Shown: positions 8,907 to 18,406 of the stretch, one piece after another
Position numbering within the stretch: position 1 is the first letter of the stretch
Layout: every line of letters starts with the position of its first letter
DNA from: Saccharopolyspora ipomoeae
GTDB lineage: Bacteria; Actinomycetota; Actinomycetes; Mycobacteriales; Pseudonocardiaceae
Reading direction: 5' to 3'
Assembly (NCBI RefSeq): GCF_029952525.1
Contig: NZ_JASAOF010000001.1
Span: 434,001-498,000 of the forward strand
Length of the DNA: 64,000 nucleotides
The notes under the pieces: generated by a model
Told to the model about the DNA's origin: nothing
Seen by the model: the letters and a program-made list of their open reading frames with translations, nothing else
The model's database searches: none
Program-made: the position numbers and the translations under genes

Positions 8907-9362
8907 GTGTTTCACGTCGTCTTCTACCACCCCGAGATTCCCGGGAACGCCGGGAACGCGATCCGGATGGCGGCCGGTTCGGGCGCCGCGCTGCACCTGA
9001 TCGAGCCCCTGGGGTTCTCCGTGGAGGACGCGAAGCTGCGTCGCGCCGGGCTGGACTACCACGACCGCGCCGCGCTGCACGTCCACCCGAGCCTGGACGC
9101 CTGCTGGGACGCGCTGCGCCCGGAGCGGGTCATCGCGTTCACCGCCCGCACCGAGATGATCCACACCGAAGTCGACTACCGGCCGGGCGACGTGCTGCTG
9201 TTCGGCCCGGAGTCGACGGGGCTGCCGGACGAGCTGATCGAGTCGGCGTCGCTGCGGGTGCGGATCCCGATGCTGCCGGGCATCCGGTCGATGAACGTCG
9301 CGAACTCGGCGGCGGTCGCGGTCTACGAGGCGTGGCGGCAGCAGGGCTTCAAGCTGCCGTGA
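8907..9362 (+). CDS. trmL: tRNA (cytidine/uridine-34 2'-O)-methyltransferase, TrmL-like SPOUT enzyme
   Basis: A 151-residue single-domain SPOUT methyltransferase. The three knot motifs are clear: PEIPGNAGNAIRMAA, LLFGPESTGLP, and IPMLPGIRSMNVANSAAVA. Length matches TrmL, which 2'-O-methylates the wobble base of tRNA-Leu using SAM. GTG at 8907 is the only good start. It is divergent from priA and its last 14 bp overlap the 3' end of the convergent membrane-protein gene. Confidence 0.9.
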   Translation: MFHVVFYHPEIPGNAGNAIRMAAGSGAALHLIEPLGFSVEDAKLRRAGLDYHDRAALHVHPSLDACWDALRPERVIAFTARTEMIHTEVDYRPGDVLLFGPESTGLPDELIESASLRVRIPMLPGIRSMNVANSAAVAVYEAWRQQGFKLP

Positions 9363-10056
9363 CGGGCTCGCGGCGGCGCGTCCAGGGCCAGGTGAGCAGC
9401 GCCCAGGCGGCCATGCCGACGACGAGCTCCACGGCCAGGTAGGTGGGCCAGCCGCCCATCAGGTCCAGCAGCGACGGGTTGTTCGGCTTGCTGCTGACGA
9501 ACCCGTAGTTGGTGCCCGCGATGGCGTTGAAGCCCAGCATCAGCACTCCCCACGCGACGGTGACCCCGACCGAGACCCAGTACCCGCGCCAGGTCGGCCT
9601 CAGCCCGATTCCCCAGGTCAGGAACGCCGCGGCCCAGATCACCAGCAGGTGCTGACCCCAGAACTCGACGAAGTCGACGTGCGGGAAGTCGGGCGCGTCC
9701 AACGCCGGCGTGATGATCGCCTGCGGGGTCAGCGTCAGCCCCCAGAAGTACAGCAGCGCGTGCGGCGTCGAGGCCCGCGTCCACAACGCCCAACCCGCCA
9801 CCACCCACGCCAGATCGCACAGGTGCAGCGGCAGCGAGTTGAACAGGTCCCAGGCCCCAGGGGTCAACCGGTACGCCAGCAGCGGCAGGTTGAACCCCAC
9901 CACGACCAGCGCGAACCCCCGGCACCACCGCTCGGCCCCGTCGCGCGACAACCCCCGCCCGAACACGACGAGAACCACCGACCCGACCACGATGAGCCCC
10001 ATCAAGACCCAATGCGACGCGCCGTACACCACGAACCGATCCCCCACCGGCTCCAC
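9349..10056 (-). CDS. TIGR02206/YwaF-family integral membrane protein
   Basis: A 235-residue protein with about seven hydrophobic helices. Family hallmarks are LPLHLCDL in the middle, WGLTLTPQAIITP, and GTNYGFVSSKP near the end. These match the YwaF/TIGR02206 family of unknown function. It sits alone on the minus strand between trmL and metK, overlapping trmL by 14 bp tail to tail. Confidence 0.85.
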   Translation of the reverse strand: MEPVGDRFVVYGASHWVLMGLIVVGSVVLVVFGRGLSRDGAERWCRGFALVVVGFNLPLLAYRLTPGAWDLFNSLPLHLCDLAWVVAGWALWTRASTPHALLYFWGLTLTPQAIITPALDAPDFPHVDFVEFWGQHLLVIWAAAFLTWGIGLRPTWRGYWVSVGVTVAWGVLMLGFNAIAGTNYGFVSSKPNNPSLLDLMGGWPTYLAVELVVGMAAWALLTWPWTRRREPVTAA

Positions 10057-10230
10057 GCCTCAACACTCACCCACCCGCCCCACCCGGTCAATCCCACCCA
10101 GCACACCCGACGCGTCGCGCTCAGGGCTGAAAACCATCGCGTCGAGGACTGTCAACTGATCGTCCCCGGCCCGTTCAACCGCTCCGACGAGTCGGGGCCG
10201 GGCACGGGGTTCAGCAGGGTTCGTCCCTCA

Positions 10231-10310
10231 CCAGGGGACAGTTTTAGTCATAACTGTCCGGACATTTCGGGCATCAGCCCCGGGCAGTTGTGACTAAAAC
10301 TGTCCCCTGC
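10231..10310. repeat. RF1 80-bp palindromic repeat, copy C (variant with long perfect arms)
   Basis: Starts CCAGGGGACAGTTTTAGTCA and ends TGACTAAAACTGTCCCCTG. The outer arms match for about 20 bp, whereas most copies have the unrelated sequence TTCGAGGAAAAACTG on the right. The centre is also diverged (GGACATTTCGGGCATCAGCC). It lies downstream of metK. Confidence 0.92.
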
Positions 10311-10334
10311 CCACGCCCGAACCCCACCCACCAC

Positions 10335-10380
10335 GTCGAAAACCGCGGTTTTCACGGCGTCGAAAACCGCAGGTTTTGAC
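10335..10380. repeat. RF3 AAAACCGC palindromic units (pair)
   Basis: GTCGAAAACCGC occurs at 10335 and again at 10359, a 24-bp period. The first is part of the perfect palindrome AAAACCGCGGTTTT (10339-10352). The second forms GTCGAAAACC with GGTTTTGAC. Similar units occur at 35031-35073. They sit just beyond the metK terminator. Confidence 0.7.
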
Positions 10381-10423
10381 CTGAGGGGCGAGGTGGGTGC
10401 GGTGACGAGGTCGCAGACATGAC

Positions 10424-10456
10424 AAGGTGCCCCCGGAATGGTTCCGGGGGCACCTT
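10424..10456 (-). terminator. metK terminator hairpin
   Basis: AAGGTGCCCCCGGAA, loop TGG, TTCCGGGGGCACCTT: a perfect 15-bp stem 15 bp past the metK stop. There is no long U tract, which is normal in actinomycetes. Confidence 0.88.
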
Positions 10457-10471
10457 CTGCTGAGCGGGGGG

Positions 10472-11668
10472 TCAGACTCCGGCTGCTGCCTTGAGGGCTT
10501 CTGCGCGGGTGGTGGATTCCCAGGGGAGGTCGACGTCGGTGCGGCCGAAGTGGCCGTAGGCGGCCGTGGCCGAGTAGATGGGCCGCAGCAGGTCGAGGTC
10601 GCGGATGATGGCGGCCGGACGGAGGTCGAAGACCTCGTTGACCGCCTTCTGGATCCTGGCCGGGTCGACGGTCTCGGTGCCGAAGGTCTCGATGAACAGG
10701 CCCACCGGCGCGGCCTTGCCGATCGCGTAGGCGACCTGGACCTCGATGCGCTTGGCCAGGCCCGCGGCGACGACGTTCTTCGCGACCCAGCGGGTCGCGT
10801 AGGCGGCGGAGCGGTCGACCTTCGACGGGTCCTTGCCGGAGAACGCGCCACCGCCGTGGCGGGCCATGCCGCCGTAGGTGTCGACGATGATCTTCCGGCC
10901 GGTCAGGCCCGCGTCACCCATCGGCCCGCCGACGACGAACCGGCCGGTCGGGTTGACCAGCAGCCGGGTCTCGGCGGTGCTCAGCGCGAGGTCCGCGATC
11001 TCGGGCTCGACGACGTGCTTGGTGATGTCGCCGACGAGCTGGCCTTCGAGGTCGATCTCCTCGGCGTGCTGCGTCGACAGCACGACGGTGTCGAGCCCCA
11101 CGGCCTTCTCGCCGTCGTAGGCGATGGTCACCTGGGTCTTGCCGTCGGGCCGCAGGTACGGCAGCACCCCGTCCTTGCGGACGCGGGTGAGCCGGCGGGA
11201 CAGCCGGTGCGCCAGCGCGATCGGCAGCGGCATCAGCTCGGGCGTGTCGTCGCAGGCGTAGCCGAACATCAGGCCCTGGTCACCGGCGCCCTGCTGGGCG
11301 ATCTCGTCGATGACGCCTTCGACGCGGGTCTCGTGCGCGGTGTCGACGCCCTGGGCGATGTCGGGCGACTGCGAGCCGATGGCGATGTTGACGCCGCAGG
11401 AGTCGCCGTCGAAGCCCTTGGCGGAGGAGTCGTAGCCGATCTCGAGGATCTTGTTCCGCACGATGGCGGGGATGTCGGCGTACGCCTCGGTGGTGACCTC
11501 ACCGGCGACGTGCACCTGCCCGGTGGTCACCAGCGTCTCCACGGCCACGCGCGAACGCGGGTCCTGCGCGAGCAGCGCGTCGAGGATCGAGTCGCTGATC
11601 GCGTCGCAGATCTTGTCGGGGTGCCCTTCGGTCACCGACTCACTGGTGAACAACCGCTGCTGACTCAC
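10472..11668 (-). CDS. metK: S-adenosylmethionine synthase
   Basis: A 398-residue MetK that makes SAM from methionine and ATP. Signatures seen are [37 protein letters not shown] and [19 protein letters not shown] (metal and phosphate binding). The GTG at 11668 is chosen over an upstream TTG at 11704 because AGGAG lies just ahead and the product then starts [11 protein letters not shown] as in the family. It follows coaBC by 39 bp and ends in a strong hairpin. Confidence 0.97.
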   Translation of the reverse strand: MSQQRLFTSESVTEGHPDKICDAISDSILDALLAQDPRSRVAVETLVTTGQVHVAGEVTTEAYADIPAIVRNKILEIGYDSSAKGFDGDSCGVNIAIGSQSPDIAQGVDTAHETRVEGVIDEIAQQGAGDQGLMFGYACDDTPELMPLPIALAHRLSRRLTRVRKDGVLPYLRPDGKTQVTIAYDGEKAVGLDTVVLSTQHAEEIDLEGQLVGDITKHVVEPEIADLALSTAETRLLVNPTGRFVVGGPMGDAGLTGRKIIVDTYGGMARHGGGAFSGKDPSKVDRSAAYATRWVAKNVVAAGLAKRIEVQVAYAIGKAAPVGLFIETFGTETVDPARIQKAVNEVFDLRPAAIIRDLDLLRPIYSATAAYGHFGRTDVDLPWESTTRAEALKAAAGV

Positions 11669-11707
11669 AACTCTCCTAGGGTCTGACGGCGTCGACGCCG
11701 TCAAACA

Positions 11708-12958
11708 CTACTGGTCGGAGAGCCGCCGCCCGACCGCATCCCACAGTGTGGACGCCAGGAGGGACTTGGCGCCGAGATCGATCCGCTCCTCGGTGCCGTC
11801 GTCGCCGAGGAGCCATCCGGAGTTGTCCTCGACCTCGAAGGCCATGCCGTCGCCGACGGCGTTGACCACGAGCATGTCGCAGCCCTTGCGCGCGAGCTTG
11901 GCCCGGCCGTGGTCGAGCACCGAGGAGGTCGCGTCACCGGTCTCGGCGGCGAACCCGACGATCAGCGACGCCGCGAGCTTGCCCGCGGAACGGGACTCGA
12001 CGAGCTCGGCGAGGATGTCGGGATTGCGGGCCAGCACAACGGGTTCCGGATCCCGATCAGTCTTCTTGATCTTGTGCTCGGCCTGGTTCACCGGCCTGAA
12101 GTCGGCCACCGCGGCGGCCATCACGACGGCGTCGGCGCCGTCGGACTCGGCCAGCACCACCGTCCGCAGCTCCTCGGCGGTGCCGACCTTGATCAGCCGC
12201 ACACCGGCCGGAGTGACCAGGTCGGCGGTGTGCGCGGCGACCAGGGTCACGTCGGCGCCGCGGTGCGCGGCGATGCGCGCCAGCGCGTAGCCCTGCCGCC
12301 CGGACGAGCGGTTTCCCAGGTAGCGGACGGGGTCGAGCGATTCCCGGGTTCCCCCGGCGGAGATGACGACCCGCTTGCCGTCCAGGTCCCACGGCAGGGA
12401 GGTCGACGAGGTCAGCAGCAGCCGCGCCAGGTCGACGATCTCGGCGGGGTCGGGCAACCGCCCCTTGCCGGTGTCCTTGCCGGTCAGCCGCCCGCTGTCG
12501 GGTTCGGCGACGACGACACCGCGCTCGCGCAGCGTGGCCACGTTGTGCCGGGTCGCCGGGTGCTCCCACATCTCGGTGTGCATCGCGGGGACCATCAGCA
12601 CCGGGCAGCGCGCGGTGAGCAGGGTGTTGGTGAGCAGGTCGGGAGCCTGCCCGGTGGCCGCGCGGGCCAGCAGGTCAGCGGTGGCGGGGACGACGACCAC
12701 GAGGTCGGCCTCCTGGCCGAGCCGCACGTGCGGCACCTCGTGCACGTCGGTGAACACGCCGGTCTCGACCGGCTGCCCGGACAGCGCCTCGAAGGTGGCC
12801 TTGCCGACGAAGTTCAGCGCGGCCTCGGTGGGCACGACGCGAACGCTGTGGCCGGTCTCGGTGAGGCGCCGCAGCACCTCGCACGCCTTGTAGGCGGCGA
12901 TGCCACCGCTGACGCCGAGGACCACCCTCGGGCGGTCCTCGGTCGTTCCGGTCGTCAC
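11708..12958 (-). CDS. coaBC: Bifunctional phosphopantothenoylcysteine decarboxylase/synthetase
   Basis: A 416-residue CoaBC (Dfp) for coenzyme A synthesis. The N-terminal flavoprotein decarboxylase half shows [31 protein letters not shown] and the substrate clamp PAMHTEMW. The C-terminal synthetase half shows [23 protein letters not shown] and the KIKKTD motif. The GTG start overlaps the rpoZ stop by 4 bp (GTGA), which indicates translational coupling. Confidence 0.97.
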   Translation of the reverse strand: MTTGTTEDRPRVVLGVSGGIAAYKACEVLRRLTETGHSVRVVPTEAALNFVGKATFEALSGQPVETGVFTDVHEVPHVRLGQEADLVVVVPATADLLARAATGQAPDLLTNTLLTARCPVLMVPAMHTEMWEHPATRHNVATLRERGVVVAEPDSGRLTGKDTGKGRLPDPAEIVDLARLLLTSSTSLPWDLDGKRVVISAGGTRESLDPVRYLGNRSSGRQGYALARIAAHRGADVTLVAAHTADLVTPAGVRLIKVGTAEELRTVVLAESDGADAVVMAAAVADFRPVNQAEHKIKKTDRDPEPVVLARNPDILAELVESRSAGKLAASLIVGFAAETGDATSSVLDHGRAKLARKGCDMLVVNAVGDGMAFEVEDNSGWLLGDDGTEERIDLGAKSLLASTLWDAVGRRLSDQ

Positions 12959-13248
12959 TCGCCTTCGGTGTGCTCGAGCACGCCGGCGTGGATCTCGCGC
13001 AGCGCGATCGACAGCGGCTTCTCGCGCGGGCCCGGCTCGACCAGCGGGCCGACGTACTCCAGCAGGCCCTCGCCGAGCTGGGCGTAGTAGTCGTTGATCT
13101 GCCGCGCGCGCTTGGCCGAGTAGATGACCAGCGCGTACTTCGAGCTGACCTGCTCGAGCAGGTCGTCGATCGGCGGGTAGGTGATGCCCTCGACGGTGTT
13201 GGTCGAGGGGCTGCTGTTGAGGGCAGCCAGCGCGCTAGGGGTGCTCAC
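12955..13248 (-). CDS. rpoZ: RNA polymerase omega subunit
   Basis: A 97-residue omega subunit with [31 protein letters not shown] split over residues 22-52 as the conserved core. Omega assists assembly of the RNA polymerase beta' subunit. The GTG has AGGAGCC upstream. It lies 72 bp after gmk and overlaps coaBC by 4 bp, the usual actinobacterial order. Confidence 0.97.
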   Translation of the reverse strand: MSTPSALAALNSSPSTNTVEGITYPPIDDLLEQVSSKYALVIYSAKRARQINDYYAQLGEGLLEYVGPLVEPGPREKPLSIALREIHAGVLEHTEGE

Positions 13249-13320
13249 AGGTGTGGCTCCTGCTCAGTAGTAGGTCGTTCGGGACGACGCGAAGGGACAG
13301 CGACCAGGATGACCTGGGCG

Positions 13321-13923
13321 TCACTTCTCGTGGCCGAGTATCAATCGTACCAATTCGCTGGTCGCGGACTGCAGGTCGGCGTTGACGACGGTCTCGTCGA
13401 ACTCGGGTTCGGCGGCCAGTTCATCGCGCGCGGCGGCCAGGCGCTTCTCGACGACGTCGGCGGGCTCGGTGCCGCGACCGGTGAGCCGGTCGACGAGCTC
13501 GTCCCAGGACGGCGGCAGCAGCATGACCAGCTGCGCGTCCGGCCAAGCGGTGCGGACCTGGCGCGCGCCTTGCAGTTCGATCTCCAGCACTGCCGGACGG
13601 CCCGATTCGATGGCCTCTTCGACCGGCTTGCGCGGCGTTCCGTAGAAGTTGCCCGCGTAGCGGGCGTGTTCGAGCATCTCGCCGTCGGCGATCATCCGCT
13701 CGAACTCCGCGACGGAGACGAAGTGGTAGTGCACCCCGTCGACCTCACCCGGGCGCGGGGCCCTGGTGGTCGCGGACACGCTGAAGTACACCTCCGGCAC
13801 CTGCCGGCGCACTTCGCCGAGCACGCTGGACTTGCCGACGCCGGAAGGCCCGGAAACGACGGTGAGCCGAGGCTCGCCCTGACGGACGATCCTCGGCTCA
13901 GCGCCGGCTTGTGCGTCGATCAC
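13321..13923 (-). CDS. gmk: Guanylate kinase
   Basis: A 200-residue guanylate kinase that converts GMP to GDP. It shows the P-loop [15 protein letters not shown], the GMP-binding [20 protein letters not shown] and [18 protein letters not shown]. The GTG start overlaps the mihF stop by 4 bp (GTGA). Confidence 0.97.
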   Translation of the reverse strand: MIDAQAGAEPRIVRQGEPRLTVVSGPSGVGKSSVLGEVRRQVPEVYFSVSATTRAPRPGEVDGVHYHFVSVAEFERMIADGEMLEHARYAGNFYGTPRKPVEEAIESGRPAVLEIELQGARQVRTAWPDAQLVMLLPPSWDELVDRLTGRGTEPADVVEKRLAAARDELAAEPEFDETVVNADLQSATSELVRLILGHEK

Positions 13924-14237
13924 TCGCCGCTGAACTCGGTGAGCAGCGCCTTGCGCTGCCGCTCGCCCAGCCCGCGCAGACGACGGCTGTTGGCGATCTC
14001 CAGCCGCTCCATGATCTGCTGCGCACGGACCTTGCCGACGCCGGGAAGGGCCTCGAGCAGGGCGGAGACCTTCATCTTGCCCAGAACCTCGTCGTTGTCG
14101 GCGGTGTCCAGGACCTCCGCCAGCGTGGTTCCGCCTCGCTTGAGGCGCTCCTTGAGCTCAGCTCGGGCGCGACGGGCGGCAGCCGCCTTTTCCAGAGCTG
14201 CTGCCCGCTGCTCCTCAGTCAGCTGGGGAAGGGCCAC
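13920..14237 (-). CDS. mihF: Actinobacterial integration host factor
   Basis: A 105-residue mIHF. It starts [19 protein letters not shown], has a basic [15 protein letters not shown] helix, and a helix-two-turn-helix DNA-binding part [20 protein letters not shown]. mIHF bends DNA and shapes the nucleoid. The GTG at 14237 has GGAGG five bases upstream; the ATG at 14240 is too close to that site but possible. In many actinobacteria mihF follows pyrF directly; here pyrF is 25 kb away. Confidence 0.94.
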   Translation of the reverse strand: MALPQLTEEQRAAALEKAAAARRARAELKERLKRGGTTLAEVLDTADNDEVLGKMKVSALLEALPGVGKVRAQQIMERLEIANSRRLRGLGERQRKALLTEFSGE

Positions 14238-14733
14238 CATGTCCTCCGTGATGTGGGGTTTCGCTTGATCGGTGCGGGCGACGGTACCGAGTCCCGAAAG
14301 GCGGTTGCCCACGGGGGTCCCGGTTTTGCGGAACGGATCAGTCCGCCCCACCGCCCTGGCCCTTGAAGTTCTACCCGTACAAGGCGTGCACGAGCACGGG
14401 GCCGCTGCAAGTCCTATCAACAAAGCCGCTGAAGTGCACTAATCTCGGCCAAACTTATCGGAATGTGTCCGATTTCCGCACAGTTGAGCCACGTGGAGGC
14501 CATCTCCGCAGGTCACAACGGCGTAAAACACTCCCCGAACGGACGCGCCCCGAAGGTCTGCTCTATGATGAAAGTTGATCTTGTTTATCGGCGATTTCTT
14601 CCACTCAGCGGAAAAGGTGGTCCTGCGATGTGGCACCGCGACACCCGGGCGTGCCGCTCCCCCAGACGCGCCGGAGCCCCGGGCGCGTAACACCCGAGGC
14701 TCCGGCAGCAGATCCGTTACCGCCTGTTCACGA
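14238..14733. other. Intergenic region upstream of mihF
   Basis: About 495 bp. It must hold the promoter of the mihF-gmk-rpoZ-coaBC-metK operon (minus strand). A relatively AT-rich patch lies near 14560-14610. The end next to 14733 contains the terminator of the espG-like gene. I could not assign a convincing -35/-10 pair, and no coding sequence with actinomycete codon use is visible. This is the left boundary of island 1. Confidence 0.5.
14671..14705 (-). terminator. Terminator of the espG-like gene
   Basis: CCGGAGCCCCGGG and CCCGAGGCTCCGG pair with one mismatch around a 9-base loop, 29 bp past the stop of the EspG-like gene. Confidence 0.75.
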
Positions 14734-15579
14734 CTACAGCGTCTTGGTCAGGTCTTGAACTCGGGTGACCATGCGCTGGCGGTCGATGGGGGCGACCGTG
14801 GTCCAGCCCTCGTCGCTGCGGTGGCTGTTCTCGATCATGTACCAGCCCTTGGCGTTGGCGAAGAAGTTGGTGACCATCGGAGCTCGGTGGCGCTTGCCGT
14901 GGCCGTCCATGACGGCGTAGCCGACCTGCGCGTAGGCGGTGCGCGCCCCACCGGCCATCTCCACGAGCGCCTTGGCCTCCTCGCGCCGAACCCCTTGCCG
15001 CACAAGCGCTTCCGCCATCTCGCGGTCGTTGCCGGCCGACTTGGCGGCGGTTTCCATCGCCGCGCTGCGCAGCGAGACGCCCTTGCCGGGGCCGGCCTTG
15101 ACGTCGTCGGGCAGCACGCTCACGATCGCCCGCACCATCGAGTCCGCGGGCAGCGTCTGCACGGTCACGGCCTCCTCGGTGAGCACCGCGAGGGTGGCGT
15201 GACCGCGGGTGCAGGCCACCATGCCCGCCACGATGCGCTGAGCGCCGTCGGGCGTGCGCCGGCGGAAGTTGATGTCGAAGGCCCGCTCGTAGCGCGTGAG
15301 CGGCAGCAGGGCCCCCTGGATGTCCTCTTCCCGCATCTCGTTGCCGAACCCGAGGTTCTGCAGCTCCTCGCGCGCGCGAGCCTCGACCTGGCGCCGCTCG
15401 GATTCGAGGATGCCTTCGGGCAGGACGTTGAGCACGAGGGGTTTGGTGCCGAGGTTGAAGTACTTCCACGCCTCGTGGAAGCCCTGCTTCGACAGCTCGA
15501 TCTTCACCGGTTCTCCCCAGCCAGACAGTGTGGACGGCACCGACTCGATCGCGTCCACGATGTGATCCGAGTTGTTCAC
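14734..15579 (-). CDS. EspG-like ESX secretion-associated protein
   Basis: A 281-residue protein resembling the EspG family, the cytosolic chaperone that binds PE/PPE-type substrates of type VII secretion. It has FGNEMREEDIQ in the middle, an alternating strand pattern and a C-terminal GWTTVAPIDRQRMVTRVQDL. No signal peptide is present. It follows the PPE-like gene across a strong hairpin (15672-15704), so it may be transcribed by read-through or by its own promoter. The GTG start has only a weak ribosome-binding site; a GTG seven codons on is an alternative. Family assignment is by overall pattern and context. Confidence 0.72.
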   Translation of the reverse strand: MNNSDHIVDAIESVPSTLSGWGEPVKIELSKQGFHEAWKYFNLGTKPLVLNVLPEGILESERRQVEARAREELQNLGFGNEMREEDIQGALLPLTRYERAFDINFRRRTPDGAQRIVAGMVACTRGHATLAVLTEEAVTVQTLPADSMVRAIVSVLPDDVKAGPGKGVSLRSAAMETAAKSAGNDREMAEALVRQGVRREEAKALVEMAGGARTAYAQVGYAVMDGHGKRHRAPMVTNFFANAKGWYMIENSHRSDEGWTTVAPIDRQRMVTRVQDLTKTL

Positions 15580-15671
15580 TGATTGGTCCAGTTCTCAGCC
15601 GTTCGGAAGCCCATGACGCACGGCCGCCCCCCCACAGTCCGAGCACTGATCGTCCGCGTTGTTCCAAGAGT

Positions 15672-15704
15672 TAGTGGGCGGCACCGAAGCGGTGCCGCCC
15701 ACTA
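15672..15704 (-). terminator. Terminator/attenuator hairpin after the PPE-like gene
   Basis: TAGTGGGCGGCACCG, loop AAG, CGGTGCCGCCCACTA: a perfect 15-bp stem 22 bp past the PPE-like stop. It sits inside the presumed operon, so it may lower expression of the espG-like gene. Confidence 0.85.
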
Positions 15705-15726
15705 GCTGATCTGCGATTTCGAGCAC

Positions 15727-16968
15727 TTACCGCTGGTTGTCCCAGTCACCGAAGACCGGCGGGGCCACCTTCGGCAGGTCCTCGTCGAAGACGCCCTGGT
15801 CGCCGACGAGGTAGTCGGGGGTCTCGTGCTCGAGGTCGTCCTCGCCTTCCTGACCCCGGCCGCGCGCACCCGCGCCCGCACCGGCGCCGGCACCCCCGCG
15901 ACCACCGGCGCCACCAGCACCGCCGACCCCGGAGCCGGAGGCTCCACCGAGACCACCCATGCCCGAGCGCCCACCGGCACCCATCCCGGCACCAGCACCG
16001 CGACCCCCGGCACCCGAACCGGCCCCCAGGCCACGGCCCGCACCAGCACCGCTGCGGCCACCGGCACCACCGGCACCACCGCGGCCACCCGCGCCCGTAC
16101 CGGGACGACCGGCACCCAGACCGGGCGCACCGCCGGGGTAACCCGGAGTACCGGGACCACCGGGCACGCGACCAGCGCCGCTGCCACCGGGGTTCTGGCC
16201 CGAGCCCGAGCCACCACCGGGCAGGTTCGCCCAGGCAGCACCCGTACCGGCGGAACCGCCACCGTAGGAACCACCACCGGCACCGGCGCCCGCCAGGCTG
16301 CCGCCACCGGAACCCGAGCCACCGGCCCAAGCACTGGAGGTCGACGACGGAGACGAGTAACCGGAGTCCACACCCCCGACGCTCGGACCGGAGGAACTGC
16401 TCACGCCACCGTCAGGCTGAGCCACCGTCGGCGGCGCCTCGAAGACGGCACTGCTCGACACGTTGCTCTGCGACGTGTCCTGGTAAGTGGTGAAGGCCTG
16501 GACAGCCTCCTGCCGAAGCTGCTCGTTGTGCGCCTTCGCGTCCTCGGCGTCAGTCGAACCGGTCCAGAAGCTGTCCCAGCCCTCTTCGAACCAGTTGTCG
16601 TCCGGGACGGACTCTTCTTCGCTCTTGGCCGGGATCGACGTCTGGACCTTCTTGAACGCCTCGCCCTGAGCCGTCATCTGCTGCGACTGGAGCTTCGCGC
16701 TGTCCGCCGTGATCTCGGTCCACAGCACGACCGGCATGGCCTGGTCCTTCATGGCCTCACCGGACTCCGCCTGCATGAACGCACCGACGGACTTCAGCTT
16801 GTCGTTGAGCCGCGTCTTCAGATCACGCATGTACTGGTCTTCGGAGTTCCACAAGGTGGACTGCTCGTACAGCGCCTCAGCGCCCGAACCGCCCTGGACC
16901 CAGTTGCGCATCTGCGTCAGCTGCGCACCCTCGAAGCTCGTGGGTTCAAAGTGTCTGTTGTCGGTCAC
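15727..16968 (-). CDS. PPE-like type VII secretion substrate with Gly-rich tail
   Basis: A 413-residue protein. Residues about 1-170 are helical and resemble PPE-type ESX substrates (NWVQGGSG as a WxxG turn, then long helices rich in Gln and Glu, and the acidic-aromatic WFEEGWDSFW). Residues about 190-385 are low-complexity Gly/Ala/Ser/Arg with runs of GAG and GGAG. The tail then becomes acidic and ends DLPKVAPPVFGDWDNQR. The gene is flanked by DUF3558, PE-like and EspG-like genes, as expected for a PE/PPE substrate set. AGGGGGTAGG precedes the GTG start. Confidence 0.75.
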   Translation of the reverse strand: MTDNRHFEPTSFEGAQLTQMRNWVQGGSGAEALYEQSTLWNSEDQYMRDLKTRLNDKLKSVGAFMQAESGEAMKDQAMPVVLWTEITADSAKLQSQQMTAQGEAFKKVQTSIPAKSEEESVPDDNWFEEGWDSFWTGSTDAEDAKAHNEQLRQEAVQAFTTYQDTSQSNVSSSAVFEAPPTVAQPDGGVSSSSGPSVGGVDSGYSSPSSTSSAWAGGSGSGGGSLAGAGAGGGSYGGGSAGTGAAWANLPGGGSGSGQNPGGSGAGRVPGGPGTPGYPGGAPGLGAGRPGTGAGGRGGAGGAGGRSGAGAGRGLGAGSGAGGRGAGAGMGAGGRSGMGGLGGASGSGVGGAGGAGGRGGAGAGAGAGARGRGQEGEDDLEHETPDYLVGDQGVFDEDLPKVAPPVFGDWDNQR

Positions 16969-16979
16969 CGCCTACCCCC

Positions 16980-17531
16980 TCAGGCATTCGGAAGATTCTG
17001 AACGACGGCCTCGGCGACCTTCTGCATGACGTCGCAGCCGTTTACCGCTTGGTCCCTCGACAAGCCGTACGCCATGACGGAGCCCTGATCTGAGACGTCG
17101 ACGACGACTGTGCAGTTCCGAGCACTTACCTCGGCCTTCGCGGCCGGGTAACCAGCAACAGTGATCGGCTGCGTGCCCGGCTTCGACTGCACGAACTGCT
17201 GGAAGGTCTGCTTGGTGGTAACCGCGACGAAGGCGTTCCACCCTGCTTGCGTTCCCGCGTCGCCGGACGCGAACGTGCAGCCAGGCATGCCGTTCGACTC
17301 CCTCGCCTGCGGAGGCTGATCGGCCCCCACGGACTGCTGCTGTTCCGGAGTCAACACGCCGCATGCGTCAGCGACCTGCAGCGACTTCGCCGGGGCAGTA
17401 CGGGAAGAGCTCGGCGGCGCCGGGGCCTCGGTCGGAACGCTGCTCGGAGGCTCGGGAGTGGCACCGCCACCCGAGCACCCCGCGAGCACGACGCTCGCGA
17501 AGACCGCACCGACGGTGAGCCCTTTACGCAA
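16980..17531 (-). CDS. DUF3558-type lipoprotein
   Basis: A 183-residue predicted lipoprotein. From the TTG at 17531, which has AGGAGG just upstream, the product begins with a basic n-region and ends its signal at VLAGC, a good lipobox. A Ser/Pro linker follows, then DACGVLTPEQQQSVG and PGCTFASGD, as in DUF3558 proteins of actinobacteria. A TTG at 17552 would overlap the previous gene by 4 bp. DUF3558 lipoproteins are commonly encoded beside ESX substrates in this order; their function is unknown. Confidence 0.82.
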   Translation of the reverse strand: MRKGLTVGAVFASVVLAGCSGGGATPEPPSSVPTEAPAPPSSSRTAPAKSLQVADACGVLTPEQQQSVGADQPPQARESNGMPGCTFASGDAGTQAGWNAFVAVTTKQTFQQFVQSKPGTQPITVAGYPAAKAEVSARNCTVVVDVSDQGSVMAYGLSRDQAVNGCDVMQKVAEAVVQNLPNA

Positions 17532-17548
17532 GATTCCTCCTAGAACAC

Positions 17549-17947
17549 TCAAGACTTGAAGCTGAGAGAAGCCGTGTCGTCGTCCGTGCGCACCTGCTGC
17601 GCACTTTGCCGCAGCGCGTTGGCCGCGTCCCTGAACACAACAGCGAGCTTCGCGTAGTTCTCCATGTACGCGTTGGGCCCACCTGCGCCGACCTGTCCGA
17701 AGGTCGTGGCAGAACCGGTGCTGACCGGGTCGCTGCCCGGAGCTGGGACCTCTGCGAGCATCGTGATGTCGGCTTCGCGGTTCTCCAGCTTTTCGGCCTC
17801 GTCGTCGAAGAAGCGAGCGAGCTCATCGACCTTGTCCGGCTGGATCCGCATCGAGCCGCCAGCGGCCTGAGCCTGCGCGTACGCCGCCTTCTCGCCGATG
17901 TTGGTGATGGTCTCGCCGATCTGACCCCAGATGTTCGGGAACGTCAT
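17549..17947 (-). CDS. PE-like/WXG-type small ESX substrate
   Basis: A 132-residue helical protein starting MTFPNIWGQIGETITNIGEK, with GSMRIQPDKVDELARFFDD and a second helical pair near the end (AVVFRDAANALRQSAQQV). It heads the PE-like/DUF3558/PPE-like/EspG-like unit, so it is likely the PE partner of the PPE-like protein. The ATG at 17947 has GAGGGAGG upstream; a longer start at 18037 lacks such a site. No clear C-terminal YxxxD/E export motif is visible, which weakens the secretion call. Confidence 0.7.
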   Translation of the reverse strand: MTFPNIWGQIGETITNIGEKAAYAQAQAAGGSMRIQPDKVDELARFFDDEAEKLENREADITMLAEVPAPGSDPVSTGSATTFGQVGAGGPNAYMENYAKLAVVFRDAANALRQSAQQVRTDDDTASLSFKS

Positions 17948-18189
17948 GCCGCGCCTCCCTCGCTGTTCACGCTGAACTCCCCTTGTCCACGTGCCGTCGC
18001 AGTGAGGGCGACGGACATCCACTTGCCAGCGTGGCAAACGTTAGCGCACGGGTGCACGCGCGTGTAGCGAAGTTGGTCAAAACAGGAACCGGCAGACGAG
18101 TGAATTGGATCTCAGATCATCGCTAGGGGCTTCCCAACCACTTGATCTTGTGTTCAAGCCCCTACCGACCCCTATTCGCCAGGACTCCG

Positions 18190-18390
18190 TCAGGAGAAGC
18201 GGCCGTCACGGATTCCGCGGACGAACGACGTCCATGCGACCTGGTCAAACGCCAGATGCTGACCTGCAGGGTTCTTCGAGTCACGAGCGAGCACGTCGTC
18301 CCCCGCGAATGCGACCTCGACGCAGTTGCCGTAGTTGCTGCTCCGGCTGCTCTTGCGCCACCTGAGTTCCGAGCGATCCGGCGTTGTCAC
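18190..18390 (-). CDS. DUF397 protein
   Basis: A 66-residue protein with the full DUF397 pattern: LRWRKSSRSSNYGNCVEVAF, then VLARDSKNP and a C-terminal WTSFVRGIRDGRF. These small proteins pair with DUF5753 helix-turn-helix regulators, and such a gene lies 16 bp upstream. In Streptomyces the pairs affect development and antibiotic production; here a toxin-antitoxin-like or regulator-modulator role is inferred. Confidence 0.93.
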   Translation of the reverse strand: MTTPDRSELRWRKSSRSSNYGNCVEVAFAGDDVLARDSKNPAGQHLAFDQVAWTSFVRGIRDGRFS

Positions 18391-18406
18391 CAGCGACCCC
18401 TTGCCC

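Larger units (their letters stand above)
10057..10471. other. Intergenic region with three palindromic structures
   Basis: 415 bp between the membrane-protein gene start and the metK stop. It holds RF1 copy C, an RF3 AAAACCGC palindrome pair and the metK terminator, all described separately. No coding sequence is apparent in the remaining approximately 170 bp next to the membrane-protein gene, which should contain that gene's promoter. Confidence 0.6.

Noticed and set aside
10057..10230. Possible small ORFs between the membrane-protein gene and RF1 copy C
   Set aside because: Pro/His/Thr-rich readings with no ribosome-binding site and no coding pattern.
14439..14693. Short ORFs on both strands upstream of mihF
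   Set aside because: No ribosome-binding site, ordinary promoter-region composition, and they conflict with the espG terminator and the expected mihF promoter.
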